Part shown: positions 1 to 10,320 of the stretch, in pieces
How positions within the stretch are numbered: the first letter of the stretch is position 1
Layout of the letters: the number at the start of each line of letters is the position of its first letter
Program-made: the position numbers and the translations under genes
The notes under the pieces: model-generated
Databases searched by the model: none
What the model saw: the letters and a program-made list of their open reading frames with translations, nothing else
What the model was told of the DNA's origin: nothing
Source of the DNA: Ananas comosus
Taxonomy: Eukaryota > Streptophyta > Magnoliopsida > Poales > Bromeliaceae
Length of the DNA: 64,000 nucleotides
Assembly: GCF_001540865.1 (NCBI RefSeq)
Contig: NC_033639.1
Location: 7,734,568-7,798,567, forward strand
Reading direction: 5' to 3'

Positions 1-549
1 TGGAAAACCTAGAACTGTTTTATATTTTCTAAAATGCTCAAACAATCAACATTATCCAAAATTAGAAAACAGCCAAGACAAGACAATTGGAAGAAATGAT
101 CAGGCTCATAACTTCGCCTGCAAAAGCTTCTTTGATGGTCTCTGACACTTGACTTCAAATTTACACAAAAGAAATCGACAATCCTAATGGCATGATGTCA
201 TTTTCTGCGCAACCAATTATTATGGGTCAATTTGAAGGTATGTTACTAGCGTTCCTAATGGCCAATTGAAATAGCAAGCTCAGAGCATCAAAGTGTTCCG
301 GCGAAAAGCAAGATAGGAAAGTGGAATCAGTTAAAACCAGTCAGCAATAACACACTAATGCACAATACCTTTTTGCAAAATGCACAATTGCACAATGACA
401 GAGAAAACTTAGTGCTTAACAGTCAATTTCAGTTTTGGAAGAAGAAAATTGTAGAAAACACTATTTAACAATCAACTACGATGGAAATATTACTGTATTG
501 GATGCCCAAAATGCTTGAAGTAGGTAAAGCTGGAAGACCAGGGCATTAC

Positions 550-2213
550 CTCATCATTTCCGTTTGCTTGCTTTTGGAACCAGTTGATATTCAGGACCTG
601 CAATGGCATGATTATTGAACACACTAGCAAAATACTGATATAGCTAAGGAAAAAAAAAAAAAAGAGGGACGAGGGTAAAACGCAACATTATCCAAGTCAA
701 CTAGCTTTCATGGAGGACATTGTCCATTTTAAAAGTGTGGGAAACCAGCCTAACCAAATACTTAACCATCCAATCAACTATAAAATTCATCCAATCAACT
801 ATACAAGTATACATTAAAAAATAGTCTCCACCTTTTATGGAGGATCAAGTGTGACCCAAACTTCACACCAAATAGTGTGATGGGACAAGATACCCACGCT
901 TCCATTTGCATGTGATATATGTTGATGAACAGAGAAAGAATATACAGTGCTTATCCCAGCGAGCAACGAATTTGGCAATTCCCTACCGTGTTTGATCACT
1001 AATGGTCGCATCTTCTTAGTTGTACAAAACCCCTAAAATCTTACAAGTTAAATAATGAGCTATAGAAGTACAGAGTTATATGGGAATTGCAAAGAACTAA
1101 TACAACCCCTCAAATTTCGAAGTCAAATGACAAGCTACCATAAATGAGAAACAGCAAAAAGAAGGAAGCAAAGAGAAAAAGCAGAGGACTGAACTAAAAA
1201 CAAAAAAAAAAAGAAGGAAAAAAGGGGTCTCTGATATGTTTACAAAATTAATGTTTTCCTCCTTAGGTATCCCAAGGAAGTTTATAATCTATAATTAACG
1301 CTTAGGAAGGAAATTCAAGCTTTTCACATCAAGGTTGCACATCCTCTTAGGAAATTCAAGCTTTTCACATCAAGGTTGTACATCCTCCAAAAGAACGAAG
1401 GTTACAACCCACCCCATCCCTCCCGCTAATTTCAATGAAATTAGTACAAGATGCAATCCACTAAAGAAACCACTCAATGTCGCGAAAAAGAATAGGAACC
1501 ATAGCAAACCTGTTACACCAATTTGGGAGAAGGTGATTCCTTTACAACACCTTATTCCTGATAATTTGAGTTGGAATCAAGTGACATTGTTGCACTTCAA
1601 TTTGGGAGAAATACTTAGCAAATATTGCCCTCTATCTTAATATCTAAAAAGATAACCCCCGCAGACAAATGAACCCCACTTCGACTCATAACCTTTCCTT
1701 CTAATCCCTTCACTGATGCTTAAAAATTAAAAAACCACCCACCCCTATTTGCTTCTGTCCCACTCTTACAAAATCATAACTTCGCCATCGTTTAAATTAG
1801 CAATTTAAATTAGTAAGGACCATTTCTCCTAAACCCAATCTTCCCCAAAAAGATAGCTTAAAACTTAGAAACCTTACATCCTCTGCAAACATCTCAGATA
1901 CACAATCCCGCATCTACATCCCAACAAAACCAAACTGAATTTGATCAAGTTACTTTTTAAGCAGAAATTAACACTACATAAGATGGTTTCACCTCCCAAA
2001 ACCAGATTTCCGAGAACGAGGAACCGAATCAGCGCACCGATCCACATGAAAAATTAGGGTTTTGGAACAGAGCGGGGATCGATTTACCTTGACCTCGGCG
2101 GTGGGGGAAGGGACGTTAAAGTTGTCGGAGAGGGAGGCCATGGAGCACATCACGGCGAGGATCGTCACCGCGAGCGTCACCACCGCGTTCGCGCGGTACC
2201 CGAACGAATGCAT
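550..2213 (-). CDS. SPC22: Signal peptidase complex subunit 3 (SPC22/SPCS3), exons 1-2, partial
   Basis: SPCS3 is an accessory, membrane-anchored subunit of the ER signal peptidase complex that cleaves signal peptides. Exon 1 is 2088-2213 (42 codons, starting [11 protein letters not shown]) and ends AAG before a GTAAAT donor. Exon 2 is 550-597 (16 codons, [16 protein letters not shown]), with a GCAG acceptor and a GTAATG donor. Both join in phase 0 and match the conserved plant N-terminus. Residues about 10-30 form a hydrophobic segment, as expected for the single type II transmembrane anchor; the lumenal domain begins in exon 2. The start is the ATG directly before HSFGYR, the usual start in plants. 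The remaining exons (VSMTLNIS onward) should lie left of position 1. The codons are GC-rich in exon 1 and AT-richer in exon 2, a monocot-like gradient. Recognition is from protein similarity remembered for the family. Confidence 0.9.
598..2087 (-). other. SPC22 intron 1
   Basis: About 1.49 kb of AT-rich DNA between SPC22 exons 2 and 1, bounded by matching GT and AG sites on the minus strand. A short direct repeat of an 'aggaaattcaagc' type motif is present near 1310-1380. I see no other gene. Positions 1-549, left of exon 2, are also AT-rich and look like intron 2; no further SPC22 exon is visible there. Confidence 0.7.
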
Positions 2214-2346
2214 CGCCGCGAAAATCTCCGCCCCTTTCGCTCCACCGTGAAAGAGCACACCGCCACACCACGAGATAACCTCTCCTCCTCCTCCTCCTCT
2301 TCCTCCTTCTCCGTCGTCGGAGCTCGGAGCCCTAGCTTCGTCCTCT

Positions 2347-2385
<39 letters not shown>

Positions 2386-2430
2386 GCTCGCGTTGGAGTG
2401 GCGTCGCTAAGGAGCGTGGTATATAACCGT
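2214..2430 (-). promoter_or_regulatory. SPC22 5' leader with (CT)n / (GA)n tract
   Basis: Directly upstream of the SPC22 start codon on the minus strand lies GC-rich leader sequence. It contains a TCC-type repeat (about 2281-2310) and a (CT)n run (about 2348-2383), which reads as (GA)n in the gene's own orientation. Such GA/CT tracts are common in 5' leaders and core promoters of plant housekeeping genes. The transcription start cannot be fixed from sequence alone. Confidence 0.5.
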
Positions 2431-3055
2431 TACAAAGTATCCCATTGTCCTTTTTTTAACGGGTCTAAGTGAGAACTAAACAAAGCATTTCCTGAACAGT
2501 GTGCATCATATTGTCTATGAACCGTGAAGCTCGGTATAAGGAATTGCGGAAAATTATTAGGTGGTTCGCGAATGAAGTGGTGAACTGAGTTCAACGAAAA
2601 TTTCATTACTGAGGAAGTCTCGTTCAAAGATAAACCATGTTCACAATATTATCTATGGACCGTGAAGTTACCATTTAGGTGTAGGTCTTTCGATAGATTA
2701 ATAGAGGTCCACGAATGACGTGGTGAGCCGAGTTTAGGGAAATGGATATCGAACAGGAATTCTATTGGCGGTAAAACGAGTCCACCACATTGTCTATGGC
2801 CCGTGGAAGCTAAATGGAAATATCAGTTGCTTTTCAGACGGTCCACCAATGACGTGAGGACCAAGTTCACAGAAGTGTTTCCCAAACATGACTCCTACTC
2901 GACGGTAAACCGTCTTCGCTATATGGCCTATGGCCCGTGAAGCTAGTAGAACAAATTCTTGTGGGGTTTTCAACGGTTCACAAATGACATGGTGAACAAT
3001 GTTTACGAAATTTTTTTGAGCGGGCACTTGTTCGGAGGACACGTGGTGAGTATTC
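2430..3055. repeat. Four-unit diverged tandem repeat, period about 138 bp
   Basis: The anchor 'ctatgg(a/c)ccgtg(a)agct' recurs at about 2515, 2653, 2793 and 2928, spaced 138, 140 and 135 bp. Each is followed about 65-75 bp later by 'ggt(t/c)cacgaatgacgtggtga' or a close variant. The units are diverged from one another, so this is an old minisatellite or a short satellite fragment. It sits just upstream of the SPC22 leader. The open frames in it on the minus strand are by-products of the repeat. Confidence 0.75.
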
Positions 3056-3163
3056 ATTGGATGAGTTACGTGTGAGGGACCATGACGTGTGCAGTATTAA
3101 CCGTTATATGCCCTATTTGGATGCCAGTAAATTATGCTTCACCAGTAGAAAAATTATTCCGTG

Positions 3164-5800
3164 ATAAATTTTGAGCTTTTGTAAACTTGGACCATTTTTT
3201 TTGATTTTGTAGAGTCGGGACTAGGTTTTTAGAAAACTGGACAAAATATCTTTATTTCTTTCTCTCTTTCTCTTTTTTCTTTCGTTCTTTTTTTTCCCAT
3301 TCCGAAGAGAGAGGCTGAGGCAGCCCGCCTCGCCTCTGCCCCTGCGCCTTCGCCCATGTCTGTGCACCATCCGCCCTCCTCGCCTTTGACCCCACCAAGG
3401 CTATGCTCCCCGCCGCCCTTTGAGATGCCCCTCCTCGCCTCTGTCCGATACCCCCTCATCTGTGTTCGCTTATACCCCACCCTCTTCGCCTCCGTTCCTG
3501 CCGAGACTGTGTTGTAATCCTCTTTTTTCTTCTTTCTGAACCTCCTCCACCGTCTCTATAGCCCTTCACAACCCGCCTCCATCTCTACCTCCACTGTAGC
3601 AAATTTTTTACCCACCAAACACACTTCTGAGATCACGTCGTCCTCACCACTACCGACGACGACGAAAAGGAAGCACTTCTCGGCATCAAGAAGCTCACTG
3701 GTAAGGGAGAGGGCACGTGACCCGCCGCGCCAATCCGGCGCCCACGACGAGCGAGGTGGAGATANATTTTTAGAAAACTGGACAAAACACCTTTATTTCT
3801 TTCTCTCTCTCTCTCTCTTTTTTCTCTCGTTCTTTTTTTTCCCATTCCGAAGAGAGAGGCTGAGGCAGCCCGCCTCGCCTCTGCACCGCTACCCTCGCCC
3901 ATGTCCGCGCACTACCCGCCTTCCTTACCTCCGACCCCACCAAGGCTGTGCTCCCCGCCGCTCTTTGAGATGCCCCTCCTCGCTTCTTTCCCATGCCCCA
4001 TCGCCTGTGTTCGCTTGTATCCCATCCTCCTCGCTTCCGATCCTGCCGAGAGTGTGTTGTAATCATCTTTTTTCTTCTCTCTGAACCTCCTCCATCGTCT
4101 CTGTGGCCCTTCACAACCCACTTCCATTTCTACCTCCACTCCACTGCAACAAATTTTTCACCAACCAAACACACTTCTGAGAACACGCGTCCTCACCACT
4201 ACCGACGACGACGAAAATGAAGCGCTTCTTGGCATCAAGAAGCTCGCTGGTAAGGGAGGGGGCACGTGACCCGCCGCGCCAATCCGGTGCCCATGACGAG
4301 CAAGGTGGAGATAGAGGAGAGTGTGACGACCCCGGAGAAGAGGGCGCAGTAGCGACGAGCGTGGTGTCCCAGAGGGTAGGTCGAGTGTGGCCTCGGCAGG
4401 GTTGAAGGTGGGGACAGCGGGAGGTGCACGGGAGCATCTCTCATAAATCATTTTTGTTTACTTAAAATAAAAAAAAAAACTAAAAATAAAGAACTAGAAA
4501 AGAAGAAAGAAGAAGATGAAATTGCACTGTTAAAATAAAATTATACTGTTTTAGAAGAACATGTAAGTTGCACTCTTTAAGATATAAATTGTACCCTTTA
4601 AGATAAAAGTTACACTTTTTAAATGAAAAATACACTTATTGAGAGGAGAAACATTATAACTATCTTCCAAATATTGCAACTTTTGTTTAAAAAGTATAAT
4701 TTTTTTCTTAAAGGGTGTTTTTTGGGAGAAAAAATAGTGTAACTATCTTTCAATAGTGCAACTTTTATTTAAAGAGTGTAATTTTTATCTTAAAGGATAC
4801 TCTTTGGGAGAAAAAATTAATTATCTTCCAAATAGTGCAATTTTTATTTAAAGAGTGTAACTTTCATATTAAATTGTGTAATTTATATCTCAAAGAGTGC
4901 AACTTACGTCTCTAATAGTATAATTTTCTTTTAAAATAGTGTAACTGTATTTTAACAGTGCAACTTTATCTTATTCTTCCTTCTTCTCTAATTCTTTTTC
5001 CTTACTCTCTAGTTTGTGATTTTTAAGTTATTTTTTTTTATTTTAAGCAAACAAAAATGATTGACCAGAGATGCTTCCGTGCATCCCCTGCCTTCCTCGC
5101 CTCCGACCCTGCCGAGGCCGCGCTCGCCGTTGCTCTCTGGGACACCACGCTCGCCACCTCCCCGTCCTTTTCTTTGATGTCATCATGCTCTCCTTTGTTT
5201 CCACTTCGCTCGTCGGCGGCGCAGGAAGGGCACGGTGGGTCGCGTGCCCCCTCCCCACCAATGAGCTCTTTGGCGTCGAGAAGCACTTCTTTTTCGTCGT
5301 TGTTGACGGTGGTGAGGATGGCGGGTTTCCAGAAGTGGGTTTGGTGGGTGAAAAATTTGCTGCAGTGGAGATGGAGGTGGAGGTGGGTCGCGAAAGGCCA
5401 TGGAGGCGGTGGAGGAGGTTCGGAGAGAAAAAAAAAAGAGAATCACGGCATATCCTCGGCGGGGTCGAAGGCGAGAAGGGCGGGGGTAAGCAGGCGAGGG
5501 CGCATGGGGCAGATACGAGGGGGGGTCCCACAGGGCAGTAATGAGCGCAACCTTGGTGGGGCCGGAGATGAGGAAGGCGGGTGGTGCATGGACGCGGGCG
5601 AGGGCGCGGGGGGAAGAGGCGAGGTGGGCCGCCGCCGCCTCCGCCTCCGCCTCTCTCTTCGGAGAGTAAAAAAAAGAACAAGAGAAAAAAAAAAGAAGAG
5701 AGAGAAAGGAATAAGGGTATTTTGATCAGTTTTCTGAAATTCCGACCTAAATCTACCAATCGAAAAAAGCGACCCAGTTTTGCAAAAGCTCAAAACTTAT
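3164..5800. mobile_element. Long terminal-inverted-repeat (foldback-like) element
   Basis: The left end reads 'ataaattttgagcttttg' (from 3164) and the right end is its near-perfect inverse ending at 5800. The inverted similarity continues through GC-rich arms: the left arm runs to about 4467 and the right arm covers about 5036-5800. The centre (about 4470-5035) is AT-rich and itself partly palindromic, with repeated 'agtgtaactttt' type words. The right arm is about 765 bp. The left arm is about 1,304 bp, but only about 760 bp once a 545-bp duplication at the single N (3765) is discounted. Overlapping open frames in the arms are low-complexity and non-conserved. No transposase is visible; a foldback or non-autonomous Mutator-like element are both possible. 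The edges are uncertain by about 20 bp and I found no clear target-site duplication. Confidence 0.7.
3221..4313. repeat. Direct duplication of inverted-repeat arm around a single N
   Basis: Positions about 3226-3764 and 3767-4313 are near-identical direct copies (offset 541-549 bp). Both start with 'ttttagaaaactgg' and end at '...gtggagata'. The copies abut a lone N at 3765. The element's other arm (5036-5800) has only one copy, so this duplication is more likely an unmerged contig overlap than biology. Confidence 0.75.
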
Positions 5801-6128
5801 GAATTTTTTTTATGCAAATTGACTTTAATTTTTATAATTTTTAAAATTAATTTTTTTTGATTTTAGAGATTCAAAATAAAAAAAATCTAGATTCAGGCAA
5901 ACGCTCCATAATATTTAATCAAAATAAATTTTCAAAATTAAAATTAATTCTGTAAAAATTATTTTTCCTAATATTTAGGCCAAACACCCCAAAATATATG
6001 TTTGTTTTTTATAGATTTCAGAATTTGAACCTATAATTTAGAAAAAACGATATTTGTTTCAAAGCCGAAGTTATGTTATCACCTAAATTTTCACTCACTA
6101 TTTCGTTATTGTATAAAGATCAGTCTGT
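5801..6128. other. AT-rich spacer, no feature seen
   Basis: About 330 bp of AT-rich DNA right of the inverted-repeat element. No conserved reading frame, RNA gene or element ends are recognisable. Confidence 0.5.
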
Positions 6129-6930
6129 TGGTAACCGAAATCTCAAATCCCTGACCCGGTCAAAAATCCTCCTCGGGGAGCGCGTCGGGATGTGAAACGG
6201 CTGTAAATAGTGACCCTCGAAGTTTGCGCCCTTTGATTGATCAAGCAATTCGGCTGACGAGGGATCGGGTCAGCTGGGTTCGAAACCTCTACAGCAATTT
6301 CGGTTCGGCTGGATGAGCCGAATGAACAAAAAAAGTCAAAATTTCAGCCAAGAAATGAGCCGAATGGCTGATACAGCACAGGAACTGGTCGGCTTGAAGA
6401 GCCGGACACTGCCTTCTATTGAAGGAGAATGGAGAAAGTACAGGAAAGAGGGTTTTAGTCTACAGCGGAGTGATGCCTAAAGGGCAGACAGATTGCAGGA
6501 TGCTAAGTTACAGGAACTACTCCTAGAAAAAGCAATAAATGCAAGAAAGAAATATGCAGGGAAAATAAGGTTGATTTTTTATGCGCAAGGGCCAAGACCT
6601 CTTTTTAGGGTATTATTATCCTATTTATAGATAGCCCCCTCTGTCAGTTATTGTTCTTACACGATCGGCCACTATCTCCTCATATTCTGGACCACTTATA
6701 GCCGATTGGAACCACATGTAACTGCTTGCGGTTACCGTAACTTCTTTCAATTGGCGCGATACACTTTTCCGGTGCTCCCGATGCACGACCGAGTAAATGC
6801 TTTTGAAGAGAATATTCGCACCGATCCTATCCGCGCCTAATTGGCGCAACACAGTCTTTCGACGTCCACAGGGTCGAGGGCTTAGTCGAATTTCCGACCA
6901 GGAAAGAGAACCCTAAGCCCTGTACATGGT
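6129..6930 (-). mobile_element. Possible solo LTR or LTR remnant
   Basis: The block starts TG and ends CA and has a moderate GC content unlike its flanks. On the minus strand it holds a TATA-like 'CTATAAATAGG' (about 6626-6640), as LTR promoters do. No internal retroelement domain or clear 5-bp target duplication is visible, so the boundaries are tentative. The following stretch (6931-7150) shows nothing recognisable. Confidence 0.35.
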
Positions 6931-7159
6931 ACAACTTCGGTCTAGTTTCGGTTCTTTGAAAAACCTAAAACCAAAAATTTCGATTCGGTTCGAACGTGAC
7001 GTTAAAGCCGGCGGAACCGGGCGGGTTCTCAACCCGACTCAAACCGGATCCGTATTCAGATTAGAATCCAATAACACGAGTTAAACTGTTAATACATCTA
7101 TACAATCTAACTATTTGGGACTCTATCCGATCCTACGTGTCGCTTCTACATTTGTTTCA

Positions 7160-7238
7160 TTCATCCGAGCCTCTCTCTCTCTCCCTCTTCTCCTACCGAG
7201 CCTCTCCCTTCGCTGCCAGCTGGCCCTCTCTCTTCACA

Positions 7239-7286
<48 letters not shown>

Positions 7287-7970
7287 CCTGTCTCTCTTTT
7301 TCGGTCTTTCCCCCTCTCTCTTCACATCCTCTCTCTCTCTTCCTCCCTCTCTCTCACTTCCCCCTCTCTCTATCTCTCTCTCTCCCCCCCTCTCTCTCTC
7401 TCTCTCTCTTCCTCCCTCTCCTACACTTTCTCTCTCTCCACACCCACCCCTCCTCTTTCCCTCTCCACTCGGCCTCTCTATTTTCCCCACTCTCTAGATC
7501 CCCTCTCACCCTTCTCCTCGCGGGCGCGGGCGCGGGGCTTGAGCGAGGGCGGGCGCTGGCGCGAGCCGGAGCCCGAGCGAGTGGGCGCAAGCCGAGAGGC
7601 CGAGGTGCGGGCCTCGGGGGCCGGCGCGGGCACGCGGCGGGAGCGGGTGGTTGCGCGGGTCGAAGCAGAGCGAGGCGAGCCGCCGCGGACGCGGGCGCAG
7701 GTCGCGAGAGGGCGGGGCCGCTAGCCGGCGCGGGCGCTTGCGCGCAGGTGCACCCAGTGTGGGTGGTCCGGCTCGGGGCGCGGGCGCGGGCGCGGCGTGG
7801 GCAAGGGTGGGCGATGGCGCGGGCGGGCACGAGCGGAGGGGCGGCGGCGCGGGACGCGGGCACCTCTCTCCCCCTCTCCCCAGTTCGAGGGGCATGGCGC
7901 AGAGCGGTCGGCACGGGAGTGGGAGGCCGGCTCCGCGTGGGGCGCGCTAGGCGGGACGTCCGGTTCGACT
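7160..7970. repeat. Pyrimidine-rich microsatellite followed by GC-rich low-complexity DNA
   Basis: Positions about 7160-7500 are almost pure C/T with (CT)n runs, the longest near 7243-7282. Positions about 7515-7960 are extremely GC-rich with 'gcgggcgcgg' type words. Several overlapping open frames on both strands arise only because stop codons are rare in such DNA; none has a recognisable domain. It ends in a (TA)n tract (about 7968-8035). Confidence 0.7.
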
Positions 7971-8045
7971 CTATATATATATTATATATATTATATATAT
8001 AATTATATATATATATATTATAATATAATATAATATTAATTAATG

Positions 8046-8599
8046 AAGTGAGGCTACTTATGGGCTATCCGAAGCACGACCTTCCGTGCTCCACTTCGTT
8101 TTCAAATGTTCCGACTTCGACAATCGTCGATCGCAGTGCCGTTAAACCTTGATCTAGAGTATTTAAGTATCCTAAAAATACAATTTTATTATTTTTACAA
8201 TATCATTTGCCTAGTGATACGAATGAGAATCAAAAATCAACGGCTAAAATAAAAATCTTACAAAAGTAAATAATATGACATTAAAATTTTATATCAAAGA
8301 TATTTGATCCTATTTTTATATAGCAATATACAGAATTTGTTTCTATCAAAAATTTTTACGGTGATTTTGATATATTCTACACCGTTAAACTGCAAACGCT
8401 CACTACGCCCAATTGAAATTCCATTTCGATCACTAGGCAAATCATATATCGAAAAATAATAAATTTATTAATCTAGGCTATCACCAAATACCTAGAATCA
8501 AGTTTAACGAGTGCCGATCACGATCGAAGTCCAATATCGAAAACGACTGGAAGCAAAAAACGAAGCTACGTGCTTCGATAAAACATCAAAGCCTCACTC
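8046..8599. mobile_element. MITE-like element with inverted ends, about 554 bp
   Basis: The left end 'gaagtgaggct...gaagcacg' is matched by the inverted right end 'cgtgcttcg...agcctcactcc'. The element is AT-rich inside, lacks coding capacity and sits between two (TA)n tracts (7968-8035 and about 8600-8640). The class is unknown, possibly a DNA-transposon derivative targeting TA-rich DNA. Confidence 0.6.
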
Positions 8600-9057
8600 C
8601 TATATATATATATAAAATATATAATTATATATATATATACTATTATGATACTCTTTTTTGCTAAATTTAATACTCATAGAGAAGAGAGAGAGAGAGAGAG
8701 AGTGATGACAACCGAGAGAGAAAGAGTGGAAATAAAGTTGAGAATGGGTTAGAGGAAGGGAGAGGAGGAGAGGAGGCCGCATATGAGATCTCCACAAGCA
8801 AAGGATGCTGCAGCTCGGGCATCTCTGTTCGGTTCATGCAAGAGGTCGGTAAAGCACCTCTCACTCTCATCTATTTTCTCTTTCTTTTTTTTTCTTTTTT
8901 TTTTCAAACAACAGTAACTTAAGTCTCAAACCTTTTATAGTTTTAACGCAATAATTAATGGAGTTTTTTGTTAGGAAATTAAACAAATTATCAAAATATT
9001 TTTTTTGTCATTGTTTTTAGAGTTTTGATTGCGAGCTCAAATTGTGCGGGTTATGTA

Positions 9058-9095
<38 letters not shown>

Positions 9096-9793
9096 ATGAA
9101 ATATTAGCCAAAATTTTTATATATATGTTAAACTGCTAATTATTATATATGCTAATATATATGGTGGCATCTATGAAATACTATCTATATATTTCTGTGT
9201 AAAATTGTTGTGCTATCGAAAGTATAAGGCGGTCGGTATTTTCAACTTTTTAATTATTGGATAAAAAATTATGAGATCAGATAATAATAGTTCCTTTCAA
9301 ATTTGATTGGTCCTGAATAGTAATAGTTTACGAAAGCCCAAAATAAGAGCAAAATTACTATTTTTTTTAATGTAAAATTAACTTTTTTTCTAATTTTTTT
9401 GTATTTTTTTTGTTTCTTTCTTTAATTATTTTCTCTTAATTTATGGAATAAAAAAATGCAGGAGCGTGAGGCGGCCCACGGTGTGGCGCGGACACGCTGG
9501 AGCGCAGGGCGGGGCGTGGCACGGACAATGCTCTTTTTGTTTTTTTCCCTCTCTGCTCTCTTCAATTTTTAAATTATTTTTTATTACTCTCTATTTAAAT
9601 AATTTTTTTTATTTTTTTTAGCTCTTTAATTTTTTAAAGTTTAAAATTTAAAATTAAATTTAAAAATTAAAAAAATTAAATTTAAATTTTTAAAAATAAA
9701 TGATAACAACATAAATATAAAAATATATTAGTTTGTTTAAAATATTTTAAAAAATACATAAATTTTCCGCAGCAAAGCGCGGACCTTCACTAA
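8600..9793 (+). mobile_element. AT-rich region ending in a Helitron-like 3' terminus
   Basis: The segment ends with a short GC hairpin (CCGC...GCGG, about 9766-9782), then 'accttca' and CTAA at 9790-9793 followed by T. This is the usual pattern of plant Helitron 3' ends (hairpin plus CTRR, insertion before T). Upstream is AT-rich DNA with (GA)n near 8683, (CT)n near 9060-9088 and a GC-rich patch at about 9462-9530. The 5' end is not identified, so only the 3' terminus is well supported. No Rep/helicase is present, so it would be non-autonomous. Confidence 0.45.
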
Positions 9794-10089
9794 TATGTTA
9801 ATAAGTCGCCGCTGCAAGAAGACGAGTAGGTAGTTGTGTGTGCTTTTTGGAATTGTGCGTAAACAGAATATTATTCTCTCTCCTCCATCGGAGTCGACGC
9901 TTCTTCGATTCCCCTCTTCGTTTGCCCCACCGCGCGCCTCGAACCCTCCTCCTCTCCTCCTCCCCCGATCCAATCCCTAATTTCGGCGGCGAATCCCCGA
10001 TCGATCCACGCGTTTCGATCGATCCCTCTCGCTTCCGATCCCCTCCGAGGTGTTCGATCTCGTTTGATCTCCGAGTATAGGCCACGGCG
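9794..10089 (+). promoter_or_regulatory. Probable 5' leader/proximal promoter of the EREL-like gene
   Basis: This stretch lies between the Helitron-like end and the EREL-like start codon. It is C/T-rich near 9875-9970 ('ctctctcctcc', 'tcctcctctcctcctcc') and has repeated 'gatcgatcc' words near 9990-10040, as is common for plant 5' leaders. The gene's promoter may therefore overlap or abut transposon sequence. Confidence 0.45.
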
Positions 10090-10179
10090 ATGCCGAGGAA
10101 TAGCCCTCCGAAGCATCGCCATGATGGGACCTCGCCGCTGCCCCTGGGAATGGATTGGAGCCCTCCGCCGAAGCGATGG
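10090..10179 (+). CDS. EREL1: EREL-type PX-domain protein, exon 1 only
   Basis: The ATG at 10090 opens 30 codons beginning [13 protein letters not shown] and continuing to WSPPPKRW, before a consensus GTGAGT donor at 10180. This matches the conserved N-terminus of plant EREL proteins (ENDOSOMAL RAB EFFECTOR WITH PX DOMAIN), which bind phosphoinositides and Rab5-type GTPases on endosomes and affect vacuolar trafficking. The PX domain should follow in exon 2 (typically GRDTVWPHDP...). A 100-N gap starts 41 bp after the donor, and I could not find the next exons anywhere downstream in this window, read normally or, for 14396-19200, backwards. The gene is therefore truncated by the assembly or broken. 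The symbol assumes the EREL family; the paralogue is not determined. Confidence 0.75.
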
Positions 10180-10220
10180 GTGAGTGTGTGGTCTCAGATT
10201 GTGCTGATGCTTCGTAGTTG

Positions 10221-10320
10221 NNNNNNNNNNNNNNNNNNNNNNNNNNNNNNNNNNNNNNNNNNNNNNNNNNNNNNNNNNNNNNNNNNNNNNNNNNNNNNNN
10301 NNNNNNNNNNNNNNNNNNNN
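10221..10320. other. Assembly gap, 100 N
   Basis: Exactly 100 N, the usual placeholder for a gap of unknown size. It falls in the first intron of the EREL-like gene. Confidence 0.95.

Noticed and set aside
5043..5759. Proline/arginine-rich frame of 238 residues
   Set aside because: It is the inverted arm of the 3164-5800 element; three overlapping frames are open in the same GC-rich DNA.
7115..8002. Long open frames rich in serine/leucine, then arginine/alanine/glycine, on both strands
   Set aside because: They follow (CT)n and very GC-rich DNA in which stops are rare; frames overlap on both strands and match no protein family.
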